Positions 1-8,043 of a stretch of 45,892 nt of DNA are shown in pieces. Below the pieces are notes generated by a model that was given only the letters and a program-made list of their open reading frames with translations, did no database searches and was not told the origin of the DNA. Numbering within the stretch: position 1 is the first letter of the stretch; the number at the start of each line of letters is the position of its first letter. The translations under genes and the position numbers were made by a program. The stretch is from Acidobacteria bacterium RIFCSPLOWO2_02_FULL_65_29 (lineage in GTDB: Bacteria; Acidobacteriota; Vicinamibacteria; Vicinamibacterales; CAVVIG01): assembly GCA_001767435.1 (NCBI GenBank), contig MEKT01000039.1, forward strand, positions 1 through 45,892, read 5' to 3'.

Positions 1-1998
1 GTCGCCGGCGCGCTGCGCGTAGCCCTCTTCGAGCACTTTCGCGCCCTCGTTGGCCAGCGCCGTCATGATGCGGGCGAGTATCTCATCGTCGGCGATCGGC
101 TTGCGCATGATGCCGCGCTTCGCGGCGGCGTCGGCGGCCAGCTGTTCGATGAGCGGATCGGGAATGCGCTCCCGGCTGCCGGCCTCGTACTTGTACCAGC
201 CTGCGCCGGTCTTCTGGCCGTATCGTCCCATCGCGAACAACCGATCTGGCACCTCGGACTGTGGACCCTCCGCGCGCGTTTTGCCAATCGAGGCGAGGTA
301 CTGACGGATGCGCGCGCCGACGTCGATGCCCGCGATGTCCTGCATGCCGTAGGGCCCGACCGGCAGGCCGAACGTGGTCATCACGCGATCGATCTGCGGC
401 ACGCTCGCGCCTTCCTCGAGCAGCAGATACGCCTCGCGCATGTAGTAGGCGAGCATGCGGTTGGCCACGAACCCGAAGCAGTTGCCGACGACGACCGGCA
501 CTTTACCAAGGCGCTTCCCGAGCTTCACGGACGTCGCGATCACGGACGTGCTGGTCTCGCGCCCACGGACGATTTCGAGGAGCTTCATGATGTTCGCCGG
601 GCTGAAGAAATGATGCCCGATCACCTGGCCCGGCCGGCCGCTCGCGGTCGCGAGCTCATCGATGTCGAGCGTCGACGTGTTCGACGCGAGCACGCACTCG
701 GGTTTCGTCACGCGGCCCAGTTCGGCGAAGGTGGCCTTCTTCAAGTCCATATTCTCGAAGACGGCCTCGACGACGATGTCGACGGTGTTGAAGGCGTCGT
801 AGCTGGTCGTGGGCGTGATGAGCGCCATGGTTTTGTCGAAAGCGTCGCGCGTCATCTTTCCTTTCGCGACGCTCGACTCGTAGTTCCTGCGGATCGTCGC
901 CAGCCCGCGCTGGAGCGCCGCTTCGTCAACCTCCTTGAGGAGGACCGGGATACCGGCGTTGGCGTACGACATCGCAATGCCGCCGCCCATGGTCCCCGCG
1001 CCGACGACCGCGGCGCGTGTGATGTCGAGGGCCGGCGTGTCTTTGGGCACGTCGGGCACCTTGGCCGCTTCGCGCTCGGCGAAGAACATGTGCCGGAGCG
1101 CTTTCGATTCATTGGAGACGACGCAGTCGGCAAACAGCTCGCGCTCGCGGAGCGAGCCGGCGTCGAAGGGGAGCGTCATCGCGGCTTCGATTGCGCTGAC
1201 GGCCACGTAGGGCGCGACGGCGCCTTTGGCGATCCTGGCGAGGCCGGTCTTCGCGCGTTCGCAAGCGTCGAGTCCGGCTTTCGCCTGTCCGGGCGTGATG
1301 GGGATGTCGCGGGTCTTTCGTCTCTCGCGCGCGGCCGCGCGCGCCTTGGCGAACGCGATCGCGCCGGCGAGCAGGCGACCCGCCCCGAGCCCCGTCGACG
1401 GGCCCGCCCCGAGCGCCGTCGAGGGGCCCGCCCCGAGCGCTGTCGAGGGGCCGTCCACGAGCAGGTCGATGATGCCCGAGGCGTAGGCCTTGGGCGCCGG
1501 CACCGGCTTGCCGTCGGTGCACATGGAGAGGGCGACCTCGGCGCCGGCCAGCCGTGGGAGCCGCTGCGTGCCACCCGCGCCGGGAATGATGCCGAGCAGC
1601 ACTTCAGGCTGGCCGACGCTCGCGCTTTTCGCGGCGATGCGGTAGTGGCACGCCATGGCCAGCTCGAGGCCGCCGCCGAGCGCGTTGCCGTGAATGGCGG
1701 CCACGAGCGGCTTGGCCGCGTCCTCGAGGCGCCTGAGCATGGCGTGCGAGCGCGCGGACCGGGTGAGCGACTGGTCCCTGGTCTTGAGCGTCTTGAAGAT
1801 CTTGATGTCGGCGCCGGCCACGAAGGTCGTTCCCGCGCCAATCAGCACGATGGCATCGACGCCGGCGTCGACGTTCGCGCGTGCGACCGCCTCGTCGATC
1901 GCGTCCCACACGCCCGCGCCCAACGCGTTGACCGGCGGGTTGTCGATCGTCAGCACAGCGACGCGATCGTGCACTTCATAGTGAACAAATTCGCTCAT
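1..1998 (-). CDS. fadJ: FadJ-like multifunctional enoyl-CoA hydratase / 3-hydroxyacyl-CoA dehydrogenase (3' end beyond the window)
   Basis: This is the alpha-type trifunctional enzyme of beta-oxidation: hydration of enoyl-CoA, then NAD-dependent oxidation of 3-hydroxyacyl-CoA, in the cytoplasm. Translation from the ATG at 1998 stays open for 666 codons to the window edge. The N-terminal crotonase domain shows an HGNALGGGLELA oxyanion-hole motif and the second acid in QPEVLLG followed by PGAGGTQR. The 3HCDH Rossmann fold begins with VVGAGTMGGGIAMSY near residue 330 and continues through SNTSTLDI and GHHFFSPA. The linker between the domains contains a repeat-derived octapeptide array (1380-1458). 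It lies 115 bp downstream of the acyl-CoA ligase on the same strand, so all three minus-strand genes probably form one operon. The C-terminus is outside the window. FadB and FadN are alternative names; the family assignment is firm. Confidence 0.93.
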   Translation of the reverse strand, partial: MSEFVHYEVHDRVAVLTIDNPPVNALGAGVWDAIDEAVARANVDAGVDAIVLIGAGTTFVAGADIKIFKTLKTRDQSLTRSARSHAMLRRLEDAAKPLVAAIHGNALGGGLELAMACHYRIAAKSASVGQPEVLLGIIPGAGGTQRLPRLAGAEVALSMCTDGKPVPAPKAYASGIIDLLVDGPSTALGAGPSTALGAGPSTGLGAGRLLAGAIAFAKARAAARERRKTRDIPITPGQAKAGLDACERAKTGLARIAKGAVAPYVAVSAIEAAMTLPFDAGSLRERELFADCVVSNESKALRHMFFAEREAAKVPDVPKDTPALDITRAAVVGAGTMGGGIAMSYANAGIPVLLKEVDEAALQRGLATIRRNYESSVAKGKMTRDAFDKTMALITPTTSYDAFNTVDIVVEAVFENMDLKKATFAELGRVTKPECVLASNTSTLDIDELATASGRPGQVIGHHFFSPANIMKLLEIVRGRETSTSVIATSVKLGKRLGKVPVVVGNCFGFVANRMLAYYMREAYLLLEEGASVPQIDRVMTTFGLPVGPYGMQDIAGIDVGARIRQYLASIGKTRAEGPQSEVPDRLFAMGRYGQKTGAGWYKYEAGSRERIPDPLIEQLAADAAAKRGIMRKPIADDEILARIMTALANEGAKVLEEGYAQRAGD
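1380..1458. repeat. In-frame 24-bp tandem repeat in the fadJ linker
   Basis: Three near-identical 24-bp units, rich in CCCGAGC and GTCGAGG, encode three copies of GPSTALGA (the third reads GPSTGLGA) on the minus strand. They lie between the crotonase and dehydrogenase domains. The unit resembles the half-sites of the hairpin repeat at 12970-13061, so the two probably belong to related families. Confidence 0.85.
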
Positions 1999-2025
1999 CG
2001 CCTCTCCGAGTCACTCTTCAAGATG

Positions 2026-2100
2026 TGAACCTCGCGATCGACCGCACCTCGCGATTGCACCGAACCTAGGGATGGTACCGAACCTCGCGATGGCTCCGCA
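2026..2100. repeat. Imperfect tandem repeat, CGAACCTCGCGAT family
   Basis: The gap between the acyl-CoA ligase and the fadJ-like gene is filled by about four imperfect copies of a 17-20 bp unit (ACCGAACCTCGCGATGG and variants). The reverse complement of the same unit, GCGAGGTTCGG, builds the signal-peptide region of the gene starting at 39438. I see no promoter or terminator in this gap. Confidence 0.75.
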
Positions 2101-2113
2101 CCGTCACGATCTC

Positions 2114-3781
2114 TCAAGGCTTCTGTCCGAGCTCGTCGCGCAGCACGCGGTAGAGGATCTTGCCGACCGCGCTCATCGGCAAGTCGTTTCGGAGCTCGAC
2201 CTGCCGCGGCACCTTGTAGGGTGCCAGCTCGCCCTTGCAGTGCTCGATGAGGTCGGCCGGCATCGCCGAGGCGCCCTCCTTGAGCACCACGCAGGCCTTC
2301 ACGACCTCGCCGTGATACGCGTCGGGCATACCGATCACCGCCACGAGCCGCACCGAGGGATGCATGTAGAGCACGGTTTCCACTTCCGACGGATACACGT
2401 TGAAGCCGTCCACGATGATCATGTCTTTCTTCCGCTGGACGATCGAGCAGAAGCCGTCTTCGTCCATCCGGGCGATGTCGCCAGTGTAGAACCAGACGCG
2501 GCCGTCCTCGCCGGTCCTGAGCGCCCGCTCGGTCTCGTCCCGACGCTGCCAATAGCCCTTCATGACCTGCGGGCCCGCGATGCACAGCTCCCCGGCTTCG
2601 CCGAGCGGCAGCTCGCGCGTGCCGGTCTCGACATCGACGATCTTGATGTCGGTGTCTACCACAGGGATGCCGATCGCACCGGGCTTGCGCGCGGCCAGCT
2701 GTGGCGTCGTGTGGGTCACCGGCGAGGTTTCAGACAGACCGTACCCTTCGCTCAGGTTGCGTCCGAAGGCGCGCTCCCACTGGTCGATGACTTCGACCGG
2801 GCACGGCGCGCCGCCGGTGTTGAACGTGCGCACGTGCTCGAGGCCGAATTCCTTCACGCGGGGATGATTGAGGAGCGAGACGAACACCGTCGGCACCGCC
2901 GGAAAGTAGGTCGGCCGGTACTGCTTGATGGCCGCCAGCACCTGTTCGACATCGTACTTGGGCAACAGCACCTGCAGGGCGCCCACCCAGACGCCCTTCA
3001 TCATGCCGACGGTGAAGGCGTAGATGTGAAAGTACGGGATGACGAGCAGGTAGCGCGCCTCGCCGCGCTCCCGCGAGCGGTACATGAACGCCTCGGTCTG
3101 GATCACATTGGCGAAGAGGTTCCCGTGCGTGAGCATCGCGCCCTTCGGCGTGCCGGTGGTGCCGCCTGTGTACTGCAGGACCGCCAGATCGTCGGACGCG
3201 ATCGGCACACGGATCACCTGCGGCGCCTGCACGCCGTGGGTGAGATCGAGGAGATCGGTGAGGGCCACGGTGCCCTCCACGCGTGGCGGAGCGGCGGCGG
3301 CCGGTGTGTACTCCGCGAGCGAGGTCACGATGATCCGCTCGAGGCTGGTCCGGTCGCGGACGCCGAGCGCGAGCGGCGCCAGCGCGTCGAGCGTGATGAG
3401 AAACCGCATGCCCGAATCGGTCGCGACCATCAGCACTTCGCGCGCCGTATAGGTCGGGTTGATGTTGACGACAATCGCGCCGTGGCGGAGCACCGCGAAC
3501 GCGGCGATGATGTACTGCGGGCAGTTGGGCAACATGATGCCCACGCGGTCGCCCTTCGCGAGGCCGAATCCCGCCAGAGCCGTCGCGAACCGATCGGATC
3601 GATCCTTCAGCTCCCGAAACGTCAACGTGGCGCCAAAAAAGGCCGTGGCCTGATGGTCGGGCACGTCGATGGCGGCCGTGTCCAGAATGTCGTGGAGCGG
3701 CCGCCGCGGGTACGCCATGTGATGCGGCACCCAGTAGTCGTAGTGGTTCAGCCAGGGTCGGGAGGAGTAGGGTGAAGTCAT
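2114..3781 (-). CDS. fadD: Long-chain fatty-acid--CoA ligase (class I adenylate-forming enzyme)
   Basis: This enzyme activates free fatty acids to acyl-CoA through an acyl-adenylate, feeding beta-oxidation. The 555-residue protein carries the full set of adenylate-forming motifs in order: YTGGTTGTPKG (P-loop), GYGLSETSP, YTGD, KDMIIVDGFNVYPSEVE and a C-terminal GKIL with the catalytic lysine. The ATG at 3781 overlaps the stop of the upstream SDR gene as ATGA (3778-3781), which implies translational coupling and decides the start; the longer open frame to 4411 is only read-through antisense to nothing conserved. Length is normal for the family. Chain-length preference cannot be read from the sequence. 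Confidence 0.94.
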   Translation of the reverse strand: MTSPYSSRPWLNHYDYWVPHHMAYPRRPLHDILDTAAIDVPDHQATAFFGATLTFRELKDRSDRFATALAGFGLAKGDRVGIMLPNCPQYIIAAFAVLRHGAIVVNINPTYTAREVLMVATDSGMRFLITLDALAPLALGVRDRTSLERIIVTSLAEYTPAAAAPPRVEGTVALTDLLDLTHGVQAPQVIRVPIASDDLAVLQYTGGTTGTPKGAMLTHGNLFANVIQTEAFMYRSRERGEARYLLVIPYFHIYAFTVGMMKGVWVGALQVLLPKYDVEQVLAAIKQYRPTYFPAVPTVFVSLLNHPRVKEFGLEHVRTFNTGGAPCPVEVIDQWERAFGRNLSEGYGLSETSPVTHTTPQLAARKPGAIGIPVVDTDIKIVDVETGTRELPLGEAGELCIAGPQVMKGYWQRRDETERALRTGEDGRVWFYTGDIARMDEDGFCSIVQRKKDMIIVDGFNVYPSEVETVLYMHPSVRLVAVIGMPDAYHGEVVKACVVLKEGASAMPADLIEHCKGELAPYKVPRQVELRNDLPMSAVGKILYRVLRDELGQKP

Positions 3782-4551
3782 GCGATTGTCCTGCCTCCGT
3801 CGACGACGATGACCTGGCCGGTGATGTAGTTCGAGGCGTCGGCGGCCAGAAACACCGCCACGCCTTTCAGCTCGCCGGCCTCGCCGACGCGCGGAATGGG
3901 GCTGTAGGCCTTGATGTGCGGCTCCACTTTCTCGATGGCCGGATCGGCCAGGCGCGAGTGGAAGAAGCCAGGCGCGATGGCGTTCACGCGAATGCCGCGG
4001 CCGCCCCACGTCGCGGCCAGCTCGCGCGTCAGGCCCATCAACCCGGCTTTGCTCGCCGCGTAGCCGACGTAGTGCGGGCCGTGGACCGAGGCGTGCAGGC
4101 CGGCAATCGACGCGATATTGATGATGCGGCCCCACCGTCTCGTGAGCATGTCGCGCCCGGCGGCCTGCGAGAACAGGAACGCGCCGGTCAGGTTCGCGTC
4201 GATCACCTTGTGCCACTTGTCGAGCGGCATCGTCTCGGGCTCGTCGCCCCACGTGAGTCCCGCGTTGTTGATGAGGATGTCGACCTTGCCGTACGCCGCA
4301 ATCGTTTGATCGACGACCGCCTGCACCTCGGTCGGCTTCGAGACGTCGCAGAGGACGCTCTCCACACTGAATCCCCGCTCGCGCATCTCTTTGACGGCGG
4401 GCGTCAGCCATTCGTCGCGGCGCGCGCAGAGCATGAGCCGCGCGCCGGCCTCGGCCAGCCCTTCGGCCATTTCCTGACCGAGACCGCGTGAGCCGCCGGT
4501 GACGATCGCGACGCGGCCCGTGAGGTCGAACAGCTGGTTGATGGTTGGCAC
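3778..4551 (-). CDS. SDR-family NAD(P)-dependent oxidoreductase
   Basis: A classical short-chain dehydrogenase/reductase of about 257 residues. Visible motifs are the cofactor loop TGGSRGLG (near residue 18), the NNAG motif (near 95), catalytic Ser in INIASIAG (about 148) and the YAASK motif (Tyr about 164, Lys about 168), then the usual RVNAIAPGFF and a C-terminal VVDGG. The frame can be extended to a TTG at 4593, but that start lies inside a heptamer repeat array and would add a non-conserved tail, so I prefer the GTG at 4551; neither has a clear Shine-Dalgarno. It is first in an operon with the acyl-CoA ligase and the FadJ-like gene, suggesting oxidation or reduction of a fatty-acyl or alcohol intermediate. 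The exact substrate is unknown. Confidence 0.9.
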   Translation of the reverse strand: MPTINQLFDLTGRVAIVTGGSRGLGQEMAEGLAEAGARLMLCARRDEWLTPAVKEMRERGFSVESVLCDVSKPTEVQAVVDQTIAAYGKVDILINNAGLTWGDEPETMPLDKWHKVIDANLTGAFLFSQAAGRDMLTRRWGRIINIASIAGLHASVHGPHYVGYAASKAGLMGLTRELAATWGGRGIRVNAIAPGFFHSRLADPAIEKVEPHIKAYSPIPRVGEAGELKGVAVFLAADASNYITGQVIVVDGGRTIA

Positions 4552-4582
4552 GTTTTGTAGTGGCTTATACTGCTGCGTGGTG

Positions 4583-4775
4583 TGAACAGTCAACAGTCGA
4601 CAGTCAACAGTTCACAGTTGACACCTAACACGAGTTGACAGTTGTTGACGGTCGACAGTCAACAGTGCGGAATCCACCGCTATCAGCGCGAGTCGGTCAG
4701 CACGGTGTGAGTCCTCTGAACTCTCTGAACGGTCAACTGTGAACTCTCGACTGTGAACTGTCGACTGTCAACTTG
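4583..4775. repeat. Inverted arrays of GTTGACA/ACAGTCA heptamers
   Basis: The divergent SDR/acyl-CoA dehydrogenase intergenic region holds two blocks (about 4583-4668 and 4730-4775) of imperfect 7-bp units such as ACAGTCA, ACAGTTC and ACAGTCG. The second block is essentially the reverse complement of the first, so the pair could fold into a long hairpin. The units contain TTGACA hexamers on both strands, which look like -35 boxes, but I cannot identify matching -10 boxes. The same family recurs at 17325-17354 and 43699-43774. Confidence 0.85.
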
Positions 4776-4780
4776 ACCCT

Positions 4781-6589
4781 ATGGCGCAGGCACATCAGAC
4801 CGTCCGAGGCGGCCAGTTTCTCGCGAGCGACGTCGGACCGAACGACGTCTTCACGCGCGAGGACCTGACCGACGAGCAGCGGTTGTTCGGGCGCGCCGCC
4901 AGCGAGTTCATGCGCGGCGAAGTCGTCCCGCGCGAGGCGCGGCTGTATGCCCACGACTGGGATCTGACGCGCGAGCTGCTCCGAAAGGCCGGCGATCTCG
5001 ATCTGCTGCGGCTCGAAATCCCGGAAGCGTACGGCGGCCTCGGCCTCGACAAGGTCAGCTCGGCGTTTGTCGCCGAGTCGATGGCCGTCAATCCCTCGTT
5101 TGGCGGCTCGATTGGCGCGCACACGGCCATCGGGACGCTGCCGCTCGTCTATTTCGGGACCGACGCACAGAAGGCGAAATATCTGCCGAAGCTGGCGAGC
5201 GGCGCGCTCATCGCCGCCTACGCGCTCACCGAGCCGCAAGCGGGCTCCGACGCGCTCGCCGCGAAGACCACCGCGCGACTCACCGACGATGGCCGGTACT
5301 ACGTGCTGAACGGCCAGAAGATGTGGATCACCAACGGCGGGTTCGCCGATCTGTTCACGATCTTCGCGAAAGTCGACGGCGACAAGTTCACGGCGTTTCT
5401 CGTCGAGCGCGGCATGGGCGTGGTGTCGGGCTCCGACGAGAAGAAGCTCGGCCTCGACGGATCGTCGACCACGGCCCTGATGCTCGACAACGTGAAGGTG
5501 CCGGTCGAGAACGTCCTTGGCAGAATCGGCGAAGGCCACAAGGTGGCGTTCAACGTGCTCAATTTCGGGCGTGTCAAGCTCGGCGCGCGCAATATCGCCT
5601 GCGCCAAGATTGCGCTCGCCCACGCGGCGGGCTACGCGAAGGAACGGCGGCAATTCGGGCGGGCCATCTCGGAGTTCGGGCTGATCAAGCGGAAGCTGGC
5701 CGAGATGTCGATCCGGTGTTACGTCGGCGACGCCATGGTCTACCGGGCGCTCGGCGACGTCGATCGCGCGCTCGAGGCGGTCGATCCGCACGACAGTGCC
5801 GCGGTGCTCACTACCATCGAGGGCTTCGCCGTCGAATGCTCGATCAACAAGGTCTACACGAGCGAAGCCCTCGCTTTCGCCGTCGACGAGGCGCTGCAGG
5901 TCTTCGGAGGCAACGGGTACTCGCGGGAGTTCCCGGCCGAGCGCGCGTACCGCGACGCGCGCATCACGCGCATCTACGAGGGCACGAACGAAATCAATCG
6001 CCTGATCATTCCCACGCGGCTGCTCAAGCAGGGACTTGCGGCCGGGGGCTCGGGGCTCAGGGCAGAGGGCAAAGGGCAAAGGGCGGAGGGCTCGGGGCGC
6101 GGGGCGAAGGGCAAAGGGCAAAGGGCAGAGGGCAAAGGGCTCGGGGCTCGGGACGGGGTGGTGGCCTCCGAACGTTCGCTCCTGGGCCACGCGAAGCGGC
6201 TTGCGCTCGGACTGCTGCGCGAAGCGGCGGACACGTATGGTGGCGGGCTGAAGGAGGAGCAGGAGGTGCTCGCCGACATCGCGGACGTGATCATCGATAT
6301 TTACGCCATCGAGAGCGCGGTGGCGCGAACCGAGAAGATGTGCGCCGCGCAGGGAGACGACGCTCTTGCCGGGTTGGCTGTCGACGCCACGCGCGCGTAT
6401 GCGGGCGACGCCGCCGATCGGATCGCGCGCGCGGCGCGACAGGTCGGGCGCGCGCTCGCCGCGCGCGACCGGGGGGCGTCGCTGGCGGATCTGTCGGCTC
6501 CCATCGCGGCCTTCGGGGGCATCGAGGGCATCGCCGCACGCCGCCGAATTGCTGACGCCGTCGTCGCGGGGGGCAAACACCCCCTGTGA
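4781..6589 (+). CDS. Acyl-CoA dehydrogenase (VLCAD/ACAD9-like, with C-terminal extension)
   Basis: This FAD enzyme makes the first double bond in beta-oxidation. The 602-residue protein has the N-terminal helical domain, the middle domain with YALTEPQAGSDA and GQKMWITNGG, and a C-terminal domain with RIYEGTNEINR, whose Glu (about residue 400) is the expected catalytic base. A further helical region follows to residue 602, as in the very-long-chain type. Residues about 421-458 are encoded by a purine-rich heptamer array and form a Gly/Lys/Arg/Glu-rich linker between the catalytic core and this extension. The ATG at 4781 directly follows a repeat array and has no visible Shine-Dalgarno. It is divergent from the ligase/SDR/fadJ operon and completes the pathway except for a thiolase. 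Confidence 0.93.
   Translation: MAQAHQTVRGGQFLASDVGPNDVFTREDLTDEQRLFGRAASEFMRGEVVPREARLYAHDWDLTRELLRKAGDLDLLRLEIPEAYGGLGLDKVSSAFVAESMAVNPSFGGSIGAHTAIGTLPLVYFGTDAQKAKYLPKLASGALIAAYALTEPQAGSDALAAKTTARLTDDGRYYVLNGQKMWITNGGFADLFTIFAKVDGDKFTAFLVERGMGVVSGSDEKKLGLDGSSTTALMLDNVKVPVENVLGRIGEGHKVAFNVLNFGRVKLGARNIACAKIALAHAAGYAKERRQFGRAISEFGLIKRKLAEMSIRCYVGDAMVYRALGDVDRALEAVDPHDSAAVLTTIEGFAVECSINKVYTSEALAFAVDEALQVFGGNGYSREFPAERAYRDARITRIYEGTNEINRLIIPTRLLKQGLAAGGSGLRAEGKGQRAEGSGRGAKGKGQRAEGKGLGARDGVVASERSLLGHAKRLALGLLREAADTYGGGLKEEQEVLADIADVIIDIYAIESAVARTEKMCAAQGDDALAGLAVDATRAYAGDAADRIARAARQVGRALAARDRGASLADLSAPIAAFGGIEGIAARRRIADAVVAGGKHPL
6042..6155. repeat. In-frame GGGCAAA/GGGCAGA/GGGCTCG heptamer array
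   Basis: Roughly sixteen 7-bp units occupy the acyl-CoA dehydrogenase reading frame. Because 7 is not a multiple of 3, three units give a 21-bp period and a heptapeptide repeat of the type GKGQRAE. The same family is found in frame at 26209-26277 and 35989-36036, and between genes at 38797-38815. Confidence 0.9.
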
Positions 6590-6640
6590 ATTTGAGGATT
6601 TGAGGATTTGAGGATTTGAGAATTTGAGGATTTGAGGATC
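6590..6640. repeat. TTTGAGGA octamer tandem array
   Basis: Immediately after the acyl-CoA dehydrogenase stop there are about six copies of TTTGAGGA, with one variant TTTGAGAA. It abuts the broken end of a transporter fragment. Confidence 0.9.
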
Positions 6641-6735
6641 TAATCCCGAGCGCCCTTGAGCAGCTGGCGGTCGAAGAAGTTCATCAGGTTGGTGCCGAAC
6701 AGCACGGCCAGCGCGTAGCCGGTGCGTCGCTCGGG
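6640..6735 (-). pseudogene. N-terminal remnant of an MFS transporter
   Basis: The minus strand encodes RTGYALAVLFGTNLMNFFDRQ followed by LLKGARD and a stop at 6640. The first transmembrane helix with the NxxNFFDRQ motif is typical of the first helix of Spinster/ACS-type major-facilitator transporters. The frame breaks exactly where the octamer array begins, so the remaining eleven helices are missing. No start codon with a ribosome site was found upstream. It is a fragment, not a functional gene; family identity rests on about 25 residues only. Confidence 0.5.
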
Positions 6736-6966
6736 TGCTTCGGTGCTTGGGTCGGGCCGCGGGTCTTCACTCGGCGTTATATGTCGTACCCCTGTTGGCG
6801 AAGACGACGTGACGAAGCTTCACGCCTGGATGCGTGGGGTGTGAAGTTGAAATCCGCCGCTCGACCCTCCGCTCGGTGCCCGCGATCACGAAATTCAACT
6901 CTCGCTCGTCATGGACTCGCTCCAGGGTCGCCGACTCCGCCGGATCGCGGGGCAAAACCTGAAGCC

Positions 6967-7029
6967 AAGCGGCCCAACAGCATCGTGCAAGGCCGCCTGA
7001 TTGGCGTCGGTGCGCAGGTCAGGTGGTGA
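6967..7029 (+). pseudogene. Extreme C-terminus of a TonB-dependent receptor (fragment 1)
   Basis: The frame encodes KRPNSIVQGRLIGVGAQVRW and a TGA. This matches the end of the intact receptor at 34040-34099 (RPNSILQGRIIGVGATVRW) and is almost identical in DNA to the fragment at 23397-23456. The preceding residues show no resemblance to a receptor, so only the last beta-strand survives. Confidence 0.75.
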
Positions 7030-7040
7030 GGAACGCAGCG
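6970..7040 (+). repeat. 71-bp direct repeat, left copy
   Basis: By eye, 69 of 71 positions match 23397-23467. The identity runs past the stop codon (TGA here, TAA in the right copy) into non-coding GGAACGCAGCG, so it reflects recent duplication or recombination and not just protein conservation. Confidence 0.85.
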
Positions 7041-7048
7041 GCGAACGC

Positions 7049-7094
7049 GGGGTCAGAGTGGGGTCGGAGTGGGGTCAGAGTGGGGTCAGACCCC
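7049..7094. repeat. GGGGTCAGAGT tandem array ending in a palindrome
   Basis: Four copies of an 11-bp unit, GGGGTCAGAGT, end in the palindrome GGGGTCAGACCCC. A three-copy version lies at 26870-26904, again just upstream of the TTCAAA palindrome of a TonB receptor unit. Confidence 0.9.
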
Positions 7095-7104
7095 GCGACC
7101 TGAG

Positions 7105-7197
7105 TTCAAAACTTTGAATCTGGGTCGTGTTCTCCGGTTCCCGACGGTTTTGCGACGGTTTTGTGCCTTGACAGGCCTGGCCACGCGAGCATAGGCT
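7105..7197 (+). promoter_or_regulatory. Palindromic operator-like site plus sigma70-type promoter for the OMP/TonB-receptor unit
   Basis: The inverted repeat TTCAAAACTTTGAA lies at 7105-7118. Fifty bases further on, TTGACA (7168-7173) and TAGGCT (7192-7197) are separated by 18 bp. The same arrangement occurs at 26917-27018 and 30946-31028 upstream of the other two receptor genes, which raises confidence that it is a shared control region. The regulator is unknown. Confidence 0.6.
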
Positions 7198-7279
7198 TTC
7201 AGCCATCATACCGCTGCCTAATTTAACCTGATACCGCGACGTCGATTCCTACCGATTCCGAAAAAGGAAGGAGTGAGAC

Positions 7280-7987
7280 GTGACGAGGTGTGGTGTCCTT
7301 GCGTGCATGCTTGCAGTCTGCACCCTTGGCTTAGCGCAGCCTGTGGTGGCGCAGAACAACGCCGGGGAGCTGTCCGTAGGCTACTCATTTCTGGCCAACG
7401 ACGACCTGGCCGTGAACCAGAAGAATCTGCCTTTGGGTTTCTTCTTCGATTCCGCTTTCGAGCTGAACGACTGGATCTCCATCGCGGGCGACCTGACCGG
7501 TCATTTCAAGCGTGGCATCGAGCCGAGCGCCTCCTTGGACCGAGTGGTCCCGCCGATTCAGACCCAGGACTTTCAGGCGTTTTCGTTCAACCGGCCGGAG
7601 ACCGGGTTCTGTTCGCCTCGTCTTCAGGACTGCAAAGTCCACATCCAGACGATCAGCGCGGTTGGCGGCCCGCGGTTCCATGTGCCGGCCGGGCGCGCGA
7701 GGCCGTTCGTCCATATCATGGCGGGGGCGACCCGCTCGCTCCGGAAGATCGAATTCTTCGGCCACACTTCGACAAATCTCACCATCCAGCCGGGCGGCGG
7801 GATCAGCGTCGACGTGACAGACTTCACGGCTATACGCATCCAGGGCGATTATCGGCGCGTATTCTTCCCCGAGCCCGACCAGACCAAGCCGGGAGACTTC
7901 CCCTCGCTGGTGAGTAAGGATGGCGCCGATTATCAGGATTTCACGATCTCTGTCGGTGTGGTCTTCAAGCTCGGTGAACGGCCGTGA
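7280..7987 (+). CDS. Outer-membrane beta-barrel protein
   Basis: A 235-residue exported protein of unknown specific function. It starts at a GTG preceded by GGAAGGAG at 6 nt. A signal peptide ends near VVAQ (residue 25), followed by alternating hydrophobic strands (ELSVGYSFL, ISIAGDLTG, FTAIRIQGDYR) and a C-terminal strand FTISVGVVFKL, which looks like an outer-membrane insertion signal although it is followed by GERP. Two cysteines in a mid-loop (FCSPRLQDC) could form a disulfide. It lies 56 bp upstream of the receptor gene and probably shares its transcript. It is similar in layout to, but not clearly homologous with, the barrel gene at 30216. Confidence 0.8.
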   Translation: MTRCGVLACMLAVCTLGLAQPVVAQNNAGELSVGYSFLANDDLAVNQKNLPLGFFFDSAFELNDWISIAGDLTGHFKRGIEPSASLDRVVPPIQTQDFQAFSFNRPETGFCSPRLQDCKVHIQTISAVGGPRFHVPAGRARPFVHIMAGATRSLRKIEFFGHTSTNLTIQPGGGISVDVTDFTAIRIQGDYRRVFFPEPDQTKPGDFPSLVSKDGADYQDFTISVGVVFKLGERP

Positions 7988-8043
7988 CCCCGTTAGGTTT
8001 TCGACGACATTCTTGGCTCGCTTTCAAGCAGGGAGGTAAAGGC

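Noticed and set aside
610-3775. Long plus-strand open frames (610-2028 and 2072-3775)
   Set aside because: They are antisense to the FadJ-like and ligase genes, have Arg/His-rich composition without any domain, and arise from high GC in the third codon position of the true genes.
4583-4775. CRISPR array
   Set aside because: Units are 7 bp with no spacers of constant length, and there are no cas genes.
4733-6580. 615-codon minus-strand frame
   Set aside because: It is antisense to the clear acyl-CoA dehydrogenase and shows no family motifs.
6767-6955. 62-codon minus-strand frame between broken genes
   Set aside because: No recognisable motif and no ribosome site; it lies in a stretch of gene debris.
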